Shown here: positions 36,801 through 45,279 of the stretch, piece by piece | How the letters are laid out: every line of letters begins with the position of its first letter | How positions within the stretch are numbered: position 1 is the stretch's first letter | Source: Haloarcula amylovorans | GTDB lineage: Archaea; Halobacteriota; Halobacteria; Halobacteriales; Haloarculaceae | Reading direction: 5' to 3' | Length of the DNA stretch: 64,000 nt | NCBI RefSeq assembly: GCF_004681185.1 | Contig: NZ_SRIF01000001.1 | Location: 186,001 to 250,000, forward strand | Translations under genes and position numbers: made by a program | Notes under the pieces: model-generated | Seen by the model: only the letters and a program-made list of their open reading frames with translations | Told to the model about the DNA's origin: nothing | Database searches by the model: none

Positions 36801-37450
36801 ACCGGGTCGTCGAACTGGAGTTCCACGCCGAGGGCACCGGCTCCCCCTTCGTCGACATCGCGCGCAAACACGACTGCCAGTTCGAATCGGCCGGGTGTGT
36901 CGACATTGGCGAGGCCGTCCTCCAGTATCTCACCGTCGAGGACGCGTCACCGACGGCGGTACTCGACGGCGTACTGGAGAGTCCGGCTATCGACGACGGT
37001 CGCATTGTCCGCGAGGAGGGCGATAGCGGCGTCCTCGAACTCCGGATGGCCGAGACCTACCAGTCGCTGTTGCTCGATGTGGGCGCTCGACTCGTCGAGT
37101 TCGTCGCCGACGCGAAGGGTCTCTCGCTCACCGTCGAAGCCCCGACCGACGCCGAACCGCGCACGATACAGGAGACGCTCGCCGACCGCCTCCCAGGGAT
37201 CGAACTCCTCGCTAAGCGGGAACGCGAACATCGACCGACGACAGGGCAAAGCGGGGCGGCGCTTCGCGAACGAGTGACGGACAGGCAACTCGAAGTGCTC
37301 CGCGCGGCGTATCTCGCGGGCTACTACGAGTGGCCCCGCGATACGACCGCAGAACAACTCGCCGAGACGCTGAACATCGCGTCGCCGACGCTTCACCAGC
37401 ATCTCCGCCGCGCAGAACGAAACCTCTTGAGTGGGTTCCTCGACATCTGA
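33893..37450 (+). CDS. Bat-like multi-sensor transcriptional regulator (REC, PAS repeats, GAF, BAT, HTH_10)
   Basis: The order in this 1185-residue protein is as follows. A receiver-like domain (about 24-145) has acidic D29-D31, phosphoacceptor-like D in CLVVDPC and K in VVEKG. A divergent PAS-like region follows (about 150-255). Four PAS domains come next (about 265-400, 409-520, 530-650, 663-780), most followed by a DVTERxxRE helix. Then come a GAF domain (about 800-960), a BAT/GAF-HTH-associated domain (about 972-1110) and a C-terminal HTH_10 (LRERVTDRQLEVLRAAYLAGYYEWPR..., about 1124-1183). No histidine kinase domain is present, so it is a one-component or phospho-accepting regulator of the bacterioopsin-activator family. 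It probably senses redox, light or ligands; its targets are unknown. Confidence 0.87.
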   Translation: MTEGSDSTSRMEHAETASARQSAEILYVDDDAATRERIRRALTEHATDISVSGVGSVDSAVDVASATPPSCLVVDPCSLDDADRLVTAVDCPLVLYTDRDPSAVDDSLLDAAATVVEKGDDDRGAFLTEKVIGVTAETTERTESALNQALDDIESWATDSETTVLVATDGAVVWASDSIDSVLGEADASSIYDRLAAQCVEAVDRSRVDRLREDPNETTTLRLDGDDGERYVLCHGHSLPERAGSLRLLRLADVTDRARRGARQSLLELLTDHAQDGLYTLDERGVVDFCNESFAEMLGYEPEELCGEHASLTLAPGELEKGQRTIEQLLESDDDDATVELTLRRKDGTELQASVHYTLLRDDVRKATESSSTAHQNALRSAGDGAYRGLMGVVRDVTERRERERELQRRRELFDSLVSHFPNGGVFLFDEDFEYQMVGGMELDRLGLEPEHFLGKTPRDFFPPHNAELLEDAYEAALDGEVTDFEDEFRDTHYQVQVLPVRNDDGTVTSGMSIAQNVTERVERERELEQSNTLLSTLLDALPVGILVGDSNREILTANEHFVDLFEISNTPDELVGTECETVAERVREQYVDSEAATDDSESLISAREPHLREELELADGRTFQRSYLPLELPNGPANLWLYRDVTERTNRERELRETSERLELAIDGADLGVWDWNVKTGDLTFDERWAGMLGYSRDELDPHVDTWEELVHPDDHDRAWDAIHTHLDGETDIYQCDHRLRTKSGDYRWIRDIGRVFERDDDGEAVRFVGIHQDITERKERQRKLEAHRDELATLTQVHILIQDVLHALGSAATREEIERTVCERLVESDLFELAWIGDREGRSTHLSQSTTAGDDEGYLDRIRELARTVDRDNDPGTVAIQTGETQIIHDVATDDRMETWRDEALDRDLRSAVVIPLRHDEVVHAALVVYANRAEAFSRRAIDALTVLGEMIGFALTAVQNRQLLAHDRVVELEFHAEGTGSPFVDIARKHDCQFESAGCVDIGEAVLQYLTVEDASPTAVLDGVLESPAIDDGRIVREEGDSGVLELRMAETYQSLLLDVGARLVEFVADAKGLSLTVEAPTDAEPRTIQETLADRLPGIELLAKREREHRPTTGQSGAALRERVTDRQLEVLRAAYLAGYYEWPRDTTAEQLAETLNIASPTLHQHLRRAERNLLSGFLDI

Positions 37451-37547
37451 CCCCATCGAGATGTCCCGCGCATTCTCTCGATTGGACACCTAGTTACCTA
37501 GGTGTGGCTTTGATACCCCTCACCGCTAATTGCGAACGTGCTAGTCC

Positions 37548-37955
37548 ATGAGTAATACGCCACGGAGTGGGCCACAGAGCGATGATTGGTCCGGTATGAC
37601 GCCCGAGGATCGAGGGCTGACGACGCCAATGGTTGACGATGTCTTCGAAGCGCTCGCTGACTGGCGACGGCGCGCGGTCTGTCTCCACTTCCAGACTACC
37701 GCAGAGACACAGACGGCGGCCGGTGAGCTCGCCGATGTCGTTGCACAGCAGGGCCGAGACAGCGGCCTCCCAGAAGTCGAGACCGACGCTGACGCCGTCG
37801 AGTCGGCGCTGATCGAGACGCATCTCCCGGTACTCCATCGGCTCGCCATCCTCGACTTCGACGAGCGCAGTGGCACGATCAGATACTGGGGCTGTCCGAC
37901 GCTGGAGAAGTGGGCGGACCACGCCGCCGCCGTCAGCCAGCGCAGCGGATTCTGA
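37548..37955 (+). CDS. DUF7344-like haloarchaeal small regulator candidate
   Basis: This 135-residue protein has a helical core DDVFEALADWRRRAVCLHF and a C-terminal beta-wing pattern (LHRLAILDFDERSGTIRYWGCPTLEKW). That arrangement resembles haloarchaeal winged-helix proteins of the DUF7344 type. It lies downstream of the Bat-like regulator on the same strand with 97 nt between. DNA binding is inferred from the fold pattern only. Confidence 0.6.
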   Translation: MSNTPRSGPQSDDWSGMTPEDRGLTTPMVDDVFEALADWRRRAVCLHFQTTAETQTAAGELADVVAQQGRDSGLPEVETDADAVESALIETHLPVLHRLAILDFDERSGTIRYWGCPTLEKWADHAAAVSQRSGF

Positions 37956-37992
37956 CCGACACGCCCTTCTCGGTCCCGTCCGACCGCCGAAT

Positions 37993-38757
37993 ATGGACCT
38001 CCCACCTGTCGGTCTCGGCACGATGGGGATCGACGACCCCGCCGTCGTCGTGACGGCCGTCGAGACCGGCTACCGTCATCTCGACACCGCACAGATATAC
38101 GACAACGAGGGCGTCGTCGGCGACGGGATCGCCGCAGCTGATACCGACCGCGACGACCTGACCGTCGCCACGAAACTTTGGATAGATTCACTGGCCGGTG
38201 ACGATGTCCGGCCCGGCGTCGAGACCAGCCTAGAGCGCCTCGGCCTCGACTCGGTGGACCTGCTATACGTCCACCGCCCGCGCGGCGACTACAACCCGGC
38301 GACGACCTTGCCGGCCCTCGACGCGGTTCTGGAAGCGGGATTGACCGACCACGTCGGCCTCTCGAACTTCTCGCCCGAGCAGTTAGCGACCGCTCGTGAC
38401 CACCTCGACGCGCCCATCGCCGCCCATCAGGTCGAGTTCCACCCGTTCTTCTGGCAGCAGTCGCTGCTGGAGGACGCACAGCGGCACGGTTACCCACTGG
38501 TGGCGTACTCGCCGCTGGCCGGCGGACAAGTGTTCGACGACTCGGTGATTCAGACTGTCGCCGAGCAGTACGAGACGACGCCCGCCGCGGTCGCCATCGC
38601 GTGGGTCACCGCACACGAGAACGTCGTCACCATCCCGAAGGCGTCCTCGCGTGCACACCTCGAAGCGAACCTCGCGGCCGCCGACCTCGAACTCGACGCC
38701 GAGACTATCGAGCGCATCAGTTCGATCGAGCGGGAAGAAGAGCTGTTCCCCGAGTAG
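37993..38757 (+). CDS. Aldo-keto reductase
   Basis: This 254-residue NADPH-dependent oxidoreductase retains the catalytic tetrad: D31, Y36 (HLDTAQIYDNE), K61 (ATKLW) and H94 (YVHRPRG). The cofactor-binding end IPKASSRAHLEANL is intact. It is of the short bacterial AKR5-like type (2,5-didehydrogluconate reductase-like), but the physiological substrate cannot be told. It converges with aspS, with 10 nt between the stops. Confidence 0.88.
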   Translation: MDLPPVGLGTMGIDDPAVVVTAVETGYRHLDTAQIYDNEGVVGDGIAAADTDRDDLTVATKLWIDSLAGDDVRPGVETSLERLGLDSVDLLYVHRPRGDYNPATTLPALDAVLEAGLTDHVGLSNFSPEQLATARDHLDAPIAAHQVEFHPFFWQQSLLEDAQRHGYPLVAYSPLAGGQVFDDSVIQTVAEQYETTPAAVAIAWVTAHENVVTIPKASSRAHLEANLAAADLELDAETIERISSIEREEELFPE

Positions 38758-38767
38758 CGTCGAAACG

Positions 38768-40072
38768 CTACGGCGACAGCCGCTGACGGTCTCGCGGGAA
38801 CAGCACCGCTTCGCGGATGTTCTCCAGACCGAGCATCGTCATGACGAGTCGCTCGCCGCCCAGTCCCCAGCCGGCGTGGGGGGGCATGCCGTACTTGAAC
38901 ATCTTGGTGTAGTACTCGAACGCTTCGGGGTCGAGACCCTGCTGTTCGAAGCCGGCGACGAGCCGGTCGTAGCGGTGTTCACGCTGGCCGCCGGAGACCA
39001 GTTCCATCGAGGGGTGCATCATGTCGAAGCCGGTCGAGACCTCCTCGTCGTCGTCGTGGTCTTTGATGTAGAACGGCTTGATCTCGCTGGGCCAGTCGGT
39101 GATGAAGTAGTGTTCGCCGACCTCCTCGCCGAGGACGTGTTCGGCCTCCGTCGAGAGGTCGTCGCCCCAGACCAGCGGCTCGTCGAGTTCGCCGGTGGCG
39201 TTGATCTTGTCGATGGCGTCCTGATAGGAGAGGCGCGGGAACTCACCCTTGGGAGCGGCGAACTCGTCTTCGAGCCCGAGCGCTTCGAGTTCGTCCTGAC
39301 AGTTCTCGGCGACGCCCTCGTAGGCCGCTTTGACGACGTGCTCGCAGGCGTCCATCGCCTCGGTATGGTCGTAGAAGGCCGACTCGAAGTCGATGGAGGT
39401 CGCCTCGTTGAGGTGTCGGGGTGTGTTGTGTTCCTCGGCGCGGAAGATCGGACCGATCTCGAAGACGCGTTCGAGGCCAGAGCCGACCATCAGCTGCTTG
39501 AACAGCTGCGGGCTCTGGTTCATGAACGCTTCGCGGCCGAAGTAGGTGATGGGGAACAGTTCGGTGCCGCCCTCGGTCCCCGTGGCGACGATCTTCGGCG
39601 TGTTGATTTCGGTGCAGTTGATGTCGCGGAAGGCGTCCCGAACGGAGCGCAGGACTTCGGCACGGATCTCGAAGATGGCCTTGACCTCGTCCTTTCGGAG
39701 GTCCAGCGTCCGGTTGTCCAGTCGGGTCGGGAGCTCGGCGTCGACCTTCCCGGAGGGGTCGAGCGGCAGTTCGGGGTCGGCCTCGGAGATGACGTCGACG
39801 CGCTCGGGCGTGACCTCGACGCCGGTGGGCGCGCGCGGCTCCTCCTCGACGTCGCCGGTGACGCTGATGACGGACTCGCGGTGGACGTTCAGCCCCGTCT
39901 CCACGAGGTCTTCGTCCATCTCGTCTTTCTCGAACTTGACCTGAATCTTCCCGGTGGTGTCCCGGAGGATGAGGAAGGCGATGCCACCGAGGTCACGAAT
40001 CTCGTGGACCCACCCGGCGACGGTGACGCTGTCGCCCGGTTCGGCGTCCGCTGTGTAAGTACGGTCTTCCAT
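38768..40072 (-). CDS. aspS: Aspartyl-tRNA synthetase, archaeal type
   Basis: This 434-residue class II synthetase has an N-terminal OB-fold anticodon-binding domain ([23 protein letters not shown]) and a catalytic core with motif 2 around [14 protein letters not shown] and motif 3 [28 protein letters not shown]. Archaeal AspRS of this size can be non-discriminating, charging both tRNA-Asp and tRNA-Asn for GatCAB; gatB is also in the window, but specificity cannot be settled by eye. An upstream CTTAAG on the minus strand (near 40096-40101) may be its TATA box. Confidence 0.94.
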   Translation of the reverse strand: MEDRTYTADAEPGDSVTVAGWVHEIRDLGGIAFLILRDTTGKIQVKFEKDEMDEDLVETGLNVHRESVISVTGDVEEEPRAPTGVEVTPERVDVISEADPELPLDPSGKVDAELPTRLDNRTLDLRKDEVKAIFEIRAEVLRSVRDAFRDINCTEINTPKIVATGTEGGTELFPITYFGREAFMNQSPQLFKQLMVGSGLERVFEIGPIFRAEEHNTPRHLNEATSIDFESAFYDHTEAMDACEHVVKAAYEGVAENCQDELEALGLEDEFAAPKGEFPRLSYQDAIDKINATGELDEPLVWGDDLSTEAEHVLGEEVGEHYFITDWPSEIKPFYIKDHDDDEEVSTGFDMMHPSMELVSGGQREHRYDRLVAGFEQQGLDPEAFEYYTKMFKYGMPPHAGWGLGGERLVMTMLGLENIREAVLFPRDRQRLSP

Positions 40073-40116
40073 GGGACTCCGTTTTGGTCCCCCTGACTTA
40101 AGAACAGTCTTTCAGA

Positions 40117-40350
40117 GCGAGGGTTCGAGCAAAGCGAGAACCCTCGTCAATGCGAACGGCGAACGAAGTGAACCGTGAGCAGCGAGAGTCCGAACGGAGT
40201 GCGGACTCTCGGCATTGCGAGCGGGAGATAGCGACACGCGAGCACTGAGACTCTGAGCGAAGCGAAGCGTCTCGAAACGCGAACGGCGAACGAAGTGAGC
40301 CGTGAGCGGCGAGGGCGAAACAGACGACTCTGGGCGAGTCTGTTCCGGAC
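40117..40350. repeat. Palindrome-rich intergenic repeat element
   Basis: This element is built of short hairpins: GAGGGTTC/GAACCCTC (40119-40145, 11-nt loop) and GAGAGTCCG/CGGACTCTC (40184-40210, 9-nt loop). Two 35-nt copies with two mismatches (40152-40186 and 40279-40313) carry the core GAACGAAGTGA. CGAACGGAGTG occurs at 40191-40201. The same two 11-mers occur in the element between smc and scpA. No protein is encoded. It fills the gap behind the GGGP synthase stop. Confidence 0.75.
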
Positions 40351-40353
40351 GAG

Positions 40354-41073
40354 TCAGCGGTCGGCGGTCGCGGCGTGGGCGTCCTGTGCGCCTTCGACGG
40401 TCTCCCGCACCGCATCGACGCCTTCGTCGTGGACGAGATCGCCGACGACGATTGTGTCTGCGTGTTCTGCCATTGTTCGGGCGGAGTCGTAGTCGTGGAT
40501 GCCGCCGCCATAGAAGAGGGTGGCGTCGTCTAGGATGTCGGCGGCTGCGGCGACCTTCTCGGTGTCGCCGAGCATGCCGGAGTACTCGACGTAGACGATT
40601 TCCTGGCCGAGCAAGTGTTCTGCGGCCTCGGCGTAGGCGGCGACTTCGTCGGCGTCTAAGTCGCAGTTGGCCTGCGTGTAGGCAGCGACGGAGGCGTCGG
40701 GGTTCATGACGATGTAGGCCTCGGTGAAGGTCCGGGACCAGTCGATGTCGTCGTCCATGCGAATCCACTCCTTGTGTGCGCCGGTGATCCACGTCACGTC
40801 GCCGGCGTTCATCACGACGGGGATGAGGTAGCCATCGTGGCGGTCGCTGTGAACGACCGACGCGGGGTTCGACGGCTCGATGTAGACGGGGATGTCGTAC
40901 TTGCCACAGGCATCGACGACTCGCTTCATCTTCTCTTCGGTCATGCCGGTGGTGCCGCCGACCTCGATGGCGTCGGTCCCGGTCGCAGCCACGTCCTCGT
41001 AGGTCTCCCCCTCGACGAGTGTCTTATCGGGGTCTATCTTGACGATGTGGTCCCAGTCCGCCCAGTTAGCCAT
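40354..41073 (-). CDS. (S)-3-O-geranylgeranylglyceryl phosphate synthase
   Basis: This 239-residue TIM-barrel enzyme makes the first ether bond of archaeal lipids, joining geranylgeranyl diphosphate to sn-glycerol-1-phosphate. Family features: [11 protein letters not shown] at the start, [33 protein letters not shown] and [12 protein letters not shown] for phosphate binding. It is full length for the PcrB/GGGPS group. Its stop codon abuts the repeat element, so the element follows it directly. Confidence 0.92.
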   Translation of the reverse strand: MANWADWDHIVKIDPDKTLVEGETYEDVAATGTDAIEVGGTTGMTEEKMKRVVDACGKYDIPVYIEPSNPASVVHSDRHDGYLIPVVMNAGDVTWITGAHKEWIRMDDDIDWSRTFTEAYIVMNPDASVAAYTQANCDLDADEVAAYAEAAEHLLGQEIVYVEYSGMLGDTEKVAAAADILDDATLFYGGGIHDYDSARTMAEHADTIVVGDLVHDEGVDAVRETVEGAQDAHAATADR

Positions 41074-41232
41074 ACGGCAGAGACGTTCGCCCGGCGGCAT
41101 AACGGCTTCGGATAGACCGGGCGCGAGTATGTGTTCCCATAGCGAGGCGGGCGCGAAACTGCCGTACTGACGCTGGCGCGCCGCCGTGAACCACCCGCCA
41201 CATCTTAGCCCCTCGCACACGACGCTTCGTCT

Positions 41233-41637
41233 ATGCAGCAACTCACCACCGTTGAGGAGGTCCACGAAAGCGGGTCGTTCCGCTTCACCGCCGAAGACTC
41301 CTACGGCGAACCCGAGGAGGTCGTCGTCGTCCCCTGCGGCGAGGGCGTCGAAGCGTGGGTGAATCAGTGTACGCACGAGGACCAGCGCTTCGATACGGGC
41401 CGAGGCGTACCGATGCGCGACGGACAGATGATCTGTCCCCGCCACGGGTCGCTGTTCGACGCCTGCGAGGGCGACTGCGACAACGGTGAGGCCGCTGGGA
41501 CGACGCTGCCGGACGTAGACCTCGCCGAGCGCCACGGAACGGTGTTTCTGACCGACGACGGGTTCGAGTTCATGCACGAGGGCGGCATCGACGACGATGA
41601 CGATATGCCGGGGTCGAGTTCGCACTTACAGTTGTAG
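41233..41637 (+). CDS. Rieske [2Fe-2S] domain protein
   Basis: This 134-residue soluble ferredoxin-like protein has the Rieske ligands C-T-H ([10 protein letters not shown]) and C-P-R-H ([11 protein letters not shown]). It lacks a membrane anchor, so it resembles the small subunit of ring-hydroxylating oxygenases or a NirD-like electron carrier more than a bc1 Rieske. The C-terminus is an acidic run followed by [10 protein letters not shown]; a second copy of that tail lies at 41762-41803. TATA-like CATCTTAG lies about 27 nt ahead of the ATG. Confidence 0.85.
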   Translation: MQQLTTVEEVHESGSFRFTAEDSYGEPEEVVVVPCGEGVEAWVNQCTHEDQRFDTGRGVPMRDGQMICPRHGSLFDACEGDCDNGEAAGTTLPDVDLAERHGTVFLTDDGFEFMHEGGIDDDDDMPGSSSHLQL

Positions 41638-41663
41638 TTGCCTGTGTTCCAGACGTAGTCTCC

Positions 41664-41699
41664 CGAACTCGCGGCACTGCCGCGAGTTCGGCCTTTTTC
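41664..41699 (+). terminator. Hairpin terminator behind the Rieske gene
   Basis: A perfect 13-bp stem with a single central base (41664-41690) is followed by GGCCTTTTTCG. Stem plus T run fits intrinsic termination. About 30 nt further on, GTGCGC/GCGCAC with loop GAGCGAAGCGA forms a second hairpin (41720-41744 area). Confidence 0.65.
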
Positions 41700-41761
41700 G
41701 CCCACGTTTTTCAAGGAGTGGTGCGCGAGCGAAGCGAGCGCACCCGACGCAGAAAAAGGTG

Positions 41762-41803
41762 GACGACGACATGCCGGGGTCGAGTTCGCACTTGCAACTG
41801 TAG
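41762..41803 (+). pseudogene. Duplicated 3' end of a Rieske gene (C-terminal remnant)
   Basis: In the 39 nt 41765-41803 compared with 41599-41637 there are four differences, and all four are synonymous. Both encode [12 protein letters not shown] followed by a TAG stop. In frame upstream, the reading is VDDD preceded by unrelated residues. This looks like the surviving tail of a second, older Rieske gene copy, or a very short peptide ORF. Confidence 0.5.
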
Positions 41804-41845
41804 CGTCTCGACCGGCACGCTCGCAGAAACGGATAGACGGCCCGA

Positions 41846-44329
41846 TCAGGCGTCCAGTTCCGTCTGCCAGTCCCGAACCTGTCCGGCGCTGACGCCCTGC
41901 ACTTCGCCGGCGATACTGTCGGCGTCGGCCTCCCGAAGTGCGTCGAGCGAATCCACGCCGGCGGCTTCCAGTTTCTCGGCGGTGGCGCTCCCGACGCCAT
42001 TTAAGTCCTCTAAGCCCTGCACGGCATTGCGAGCCTGATACTCCTCGAAGTTGCAGATGGGACAGCCGAGTTCCCACGGGTCGTCGCTGTCGGGGTCGAT
42101 GACGAGTTCGGGCAGGTCGTGGTCCTCGCAGAACTCGTCGGTCACCTCGATATCGCCGTTGCGAGGGAGCGGCAGCGAGTAGTCGCAGTCGGGGTAGCGC
42201 GTACAGCCGACCAGTCGGGAACCGGAGCGGAGGTGTTTGATAGCTAACTCTCCCCCGTGTTCCTCACCGCACTCGGGGCACGGCCCGATAACCTCGTCCT
42301 CACTCTCGTCGGCCTTCTCGGCCTCACAGCGGGGACAGCCGTGGACGAAGGTGTCCCGCCCGGCGAGCATCTTCACGTGGTGCATGTCGTGGTCCTCGCA
42401 CTTCTCGTCTAAGACGAGCGGTTCGCCGTTCGAGGGGAGCGGGAGCGTGTTGCGACACTCGGGGAAGCCGTCGCAACCGACGAAGTACGACCCCTGCCGG
42501 GAGCGCCGGACGAGCATACTTTCGCCACAGTCGGGACACGGGCCGAGCGTCTTGTCGGCCTTCAGCGACTCCTGAAGGTGGTCGCCGATCTCCTCGCTGG
42601 ACTCGCGTAACTCCTCGAACACCTGCGAGAGCATCTCACGGGACTCGTCGGCGACGTCGTCTAACGTCGCTTCGCCGTTGGCGATGCGGGTCATGTCTCG
42701 CTCCAATTGGGCGGTCATCTCGTCGCTGACGACGCGGTCGGCGAAGTCCTCTGCGGCCTCGACGACGGCGTTGGCGAGCGCCGTCGGCCGCGGCGGGTCG
42801 CCCTCGATGTAGCCGCGATCGTAGAGCTTCTCTAGGGTGTTGTGGCGGGTCGCCTTCGTCCCCAGTCCGAGGTCCTCCATCGTCTCGATGAGCCGGGACT
42901 GGCCGTACCGGCGCGGCGGCTGGGTCTGCTTGGCGTCGAGGCGGACCTCCGACATCGACAGTTCCTCGCCTTCCTCCACGTCGGGAACGTGGTTCTCGCT
43001 GGCGCTGGAGTACGGATAGACGGCGTGGTAGCCAGGTTCGACCAGACGCTTGCCGTTGGCCTTCAGCGAGCGGCCGCCGGCCTCGCTGACAACGCGCAGG
43101 CGCTCCCACGTCGCCGCTTCGGCGACGGTGGCGAAGAACCGGCGGACGACGAGTTCGTAGATCTCCCACTCGTCCTCGGAGATCTCTGACTTGTTCGGAA
43201 TCTCGCCGGTCGGATGGATGGGCGGGTGGTCGGTGGTCTCCTCGTCGCCCTCGGTGGCGGCGATGTCGTCCTGTTCGAGCAGGGACTCGGCGTCCTCGCC
43301 GAAGTCCGGGGAGCCGACGAACTCGTCCAGCAGGGCGTCCTCTTCTAAGTCGTCGGGGTAGACCGTGTTGTCGGTCCTCGGATAGGTCATGTAGCCCGCC
43401 GTATAGAGTTCCTCGGCGATGGACATCGCGCGCTGGGCGGAGTAGCCCAGCGAACTGGCCGCGGAGATGAACGCGGTGGTGTTAAACGGCGTCGGCGGAC
43501 TGTCGGTGCGGGTACGACGGCGGACGCTCGTGACCGTCGCGCTGTCGACGCTCGTCAGGTCGGCGTAGGCAGCCTCGGCCTCGTCTTCGTCCCAGACGCG
43601 TTCGGCCTCGCTGCCGTCGTCGTCGTAAAAGTACTGCGCTTCAAAGCCCGACCCGTTCTTCTGAAGGTCGGCGAAGATTTCCCAGTAGTCCTCGGGGTCG
43701 AACGCCTCGATCTCGCGCTCGCGGTCGACGATGAGCTTCAGCGTCGGCGACTGGACTCGACCCACCGAGATGAAGTCGTCGCCCAACTGCCGAGCCGAAA
43801 GTGAGAGGAAGCGCGTCAGCGCCGCGCCCCACACGAGATCGATAATCTGTCGGGCCTCGCCCGCGGCCGCGAGGTTGAAGTCGATCTCGTCGGGGTCGTC
43901 GAAGGCCGCCCGCACTTCCCGCTCCGTGATAGAGGAAAAACGCACGCGGGAGACGGGCACGTCGGTCACGTCGCGGATGAGTTCGTAGGCCTCCTTGCCG
44001 ATGAGTTCGCCCTCACGGTCGTAGTCCGTGGCGATGACGGCGCTCTCGGCCTTGCGAGCCAGCTGCTTGAGCGTCGCCACGATATTTTCCTGTGTCGCCT
44101 CCTTGGTCACCTCGGCGTCGATGAGTTCGACCGGTTCGACGTCGCGCCAGTCGTTGTACTCCGGCGGGAAGTCGACGCCGACGACGTGCCCCGAGAGGCC
44201 GACGACGCGCTTGCCGCCCCACCGGTAGACGTTGACGCCGTTTCGCCGCTCGGCCGAGGCGCTTCCCTCCGAGAGGATCTCGGCGATGCGGCGCGCGGCG
44301 TTGTCCTTCTCCGTGATGATTAGCTCCAT
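41846..44329 (-). CDS. topA: DNA topoisomerase I (type IA)
   Basis: The 827-residue protein relaxes negative supercoils. TOPRIM begins the protein (ELIITEKDNAARRIAEIL; acidic triad in ATDYDREGELIG), and the transesterifying tyrosine is Y316 in GYMTYPRTDN. The C-terminal part has three zinc-ribbon-like units (CPDCGESM ... CPECGEEHGGE ... CPICNF), which bind DNA, then a helix-hairpin-helix unit (EDLNGVGSATAEKLEAAGVDSLDAL). Full length for archaeal TopA. It is transcribed away from the membrane gene at 44522. Confidence 0.94.
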   Translation of the reverse strand: MELIITEKDNAARRIAEILSEGSASAERRNGVNVYRWGGKRVVGLSGHVVGVDFPPEYNDWRDVEPVELIDAEVTKEATQENIVATLKQLARKAESAVIATDYDREGELIGKEAYELIRDVTDVPVSRVRFSSITEREVRAAFDDPDEIDFNLAAAGEARQIIDLVWGAALTRFLSLSARQLGDDFISVGRVQSPTLKLIVDREREIEAFDPEDYWEIFADLQKNGSGFEAQYFYDDDGSEAERVWDEDEAEAAYADLTSVDSATVTSVRRRTRTDSPPTPFNTTAFISAASSLGYSAQRAMSIAEELYTAGYMTYPRTDNTVYPDDLEEDALLDEFVGSPDFGEDAESLLEQDDIAATEGDEETTDHPPIHPTGEIPNKSEISEDEWEIYELVVRRFFATVAEAATWERLRVVSEAGGRSLKANGKRLVEPGYHAVYPYSSASENHVPDVEEGEELSMSEVRLDAKQTQPPRRYGQSRLIETMEDLGLGTKATRHNTLEKLYDRGYIEGDPPRPTALANAVVEAAEDFADRVVSDEMTAQLERDMTRIANGEATLDDVADESREMLSQVFEELRESSEEIGDHLQESLKADKTLGPCPDCGESMLVRRSRQGSYFVGCDGFPECRNTLPLPSNGEPLVLDEKCEDHDMHHVKMLAGRDTFVHGCPRCEAEKADESEDEVIGPCPECGEEHGGELAIKHLRSGSRLVGCTRYPDCDYSLPLPRNGDIEVTDEFCEDHDLPELVIDPDSDDPWELGCPICNFEEYQARNAVQGLEDLNGVGSATAEKLEAAGVDSLDALREADADSIAGEVQGVSAGQVRDWQTELDA

Positions 44330-44421
44330 CGGACACCACCTGGTGTTTGCATTATCGGTCGCTACGCTCGGAGAGGTTCTAAAGACTTTCGCCGAAATCG
44401 GCCGACAGCGCGGGTGTGCGT

Positions 44422-44453
44422 GCGCTTGCGGGCGCTTACGGGTGCGCTCACGG
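44422..44453. repeat. Three degenerate 10-bp repeats ahead of the 44522 gene
   Basis: GCGCTTGCGG (44422-44431), GCGCTTACGG (44432-44441) and GCGCTCACGG (44444-44453) are imperfect copies in the gap between topA and the 44522 gene. No function can be given. Confidence 0.35.
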
Positions 44454-44521
44454 ACGCACGCGTGGAGGACTAATCGACCCGACTCCGATGCCCTCTTGTT
44501 CCGCTCTCGCTAAGCCGGCGT

Positions 44522-45073
44522 ATGGAGAGACGAACGGCCAAAATCCTCCGCGGCGTCGCCGCCGCGCTCGTCTTCGCCACGGCGGCGTTTCACCTCTGGT
44601 GGGGCTTCCGCCGGAGCGTCATCTACCTCATGGCGGCCGACCAGTGGCTGGCGACGGGGATGCCACCGGATCCACGGCCTTTCTTCTTCGTCGCGTTCGC
44701 CGCCGTCTTGCTCGCGGGGCCGTACTTCGTGACCCGCGGGGTAGTCAGCCTGCGCAACGCCTACGTCGCCGGGACGGTGCTGCTGTGTGCCTCGATCGCG
44801 GCGTGGGTGTTCTGGCACACTACTGGCCACGGCGCGTTCCTCGTCGATGGATTCTCGGCTCCCGCTGCGGGCGGCGGTGGCCACCACAGCGGCGACACGA
44901 ACGCTGTGATTCTCGTTCTGAGTCACTACGTCACGGAACCCGTCGAATCGGCGATCAAGACCATCGAACTCGCCGGCGTCGCCATCTTCGTCACGTTGCT
45001 GTGGAAAGACCCTGCCATCGTCCCGAAAGACCGCTCTGAGGGGATGGAAGCGGGCGAAGTCAGCGAAAACTAG
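44522..45073 (+). CDS. Conserved haloarchaeal membrane protein
   Basis: This 183-residue protein has about four hydrophobic segments and a Gly/His-rich loop (PAAGGGGHHSGD) before the last one. The C-terminus is cytoplasmic and acidic. No transport or catalytic motif is recognised. It is divergent from topA, and the start at 44522 directly precedes a basic residue run that leads into the first helix. Confidence 0.6.
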   Translation: MERRTAKILRGVAAALVFATAAFHLWWGFRRSVIYLMAADQWLATGMPPDPRPFFFVAFAAVLLAGPYFVTRGVVSLRNAYVAGTVLLCASIAAWVFWHTTGHGAFLVDGFSAPAAGGGGHHSGDTNAVILVLSHYVTEPVESAIKTIELAGVAIFVTLLWKDPAIVPKDRSEGMEAGEVSEN

Positions 45074-45279
45074 CCGCCAATCACGGCCCGTTCCTCGTCT
45101 GCCCGTCGCGCATCAGTCCGTCAACTCGGCACCCATAGGTATGGAATGTTACAGGTTTCTAGTCTGCGGTGGTCGATACAGAGCGCGTGTCATCACCCGT
45201 TGAGCGGGTGTAATTCACTCACGTATGCGATTCGTTCTGTAATCAGAGTTAAACGAGGGCATCCGTTAGGGGGGCCACC

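Noticed and set aside
38651..40096. A 481-codon open frame on the plus strand across the aspS gene
   Set aside because: It is the antisense shadow of AspRS, whose class II motifs and length are complete on the minus strand. High GC makes long antisense frames common here.
44422..44453. A CRISPR-like or satellite interpretation of the GCGCTTGCGG repeats
   Set aside because: Three units of 10 bp with drift and no spacers are too few and too short; they are listed only as a minor repeat.
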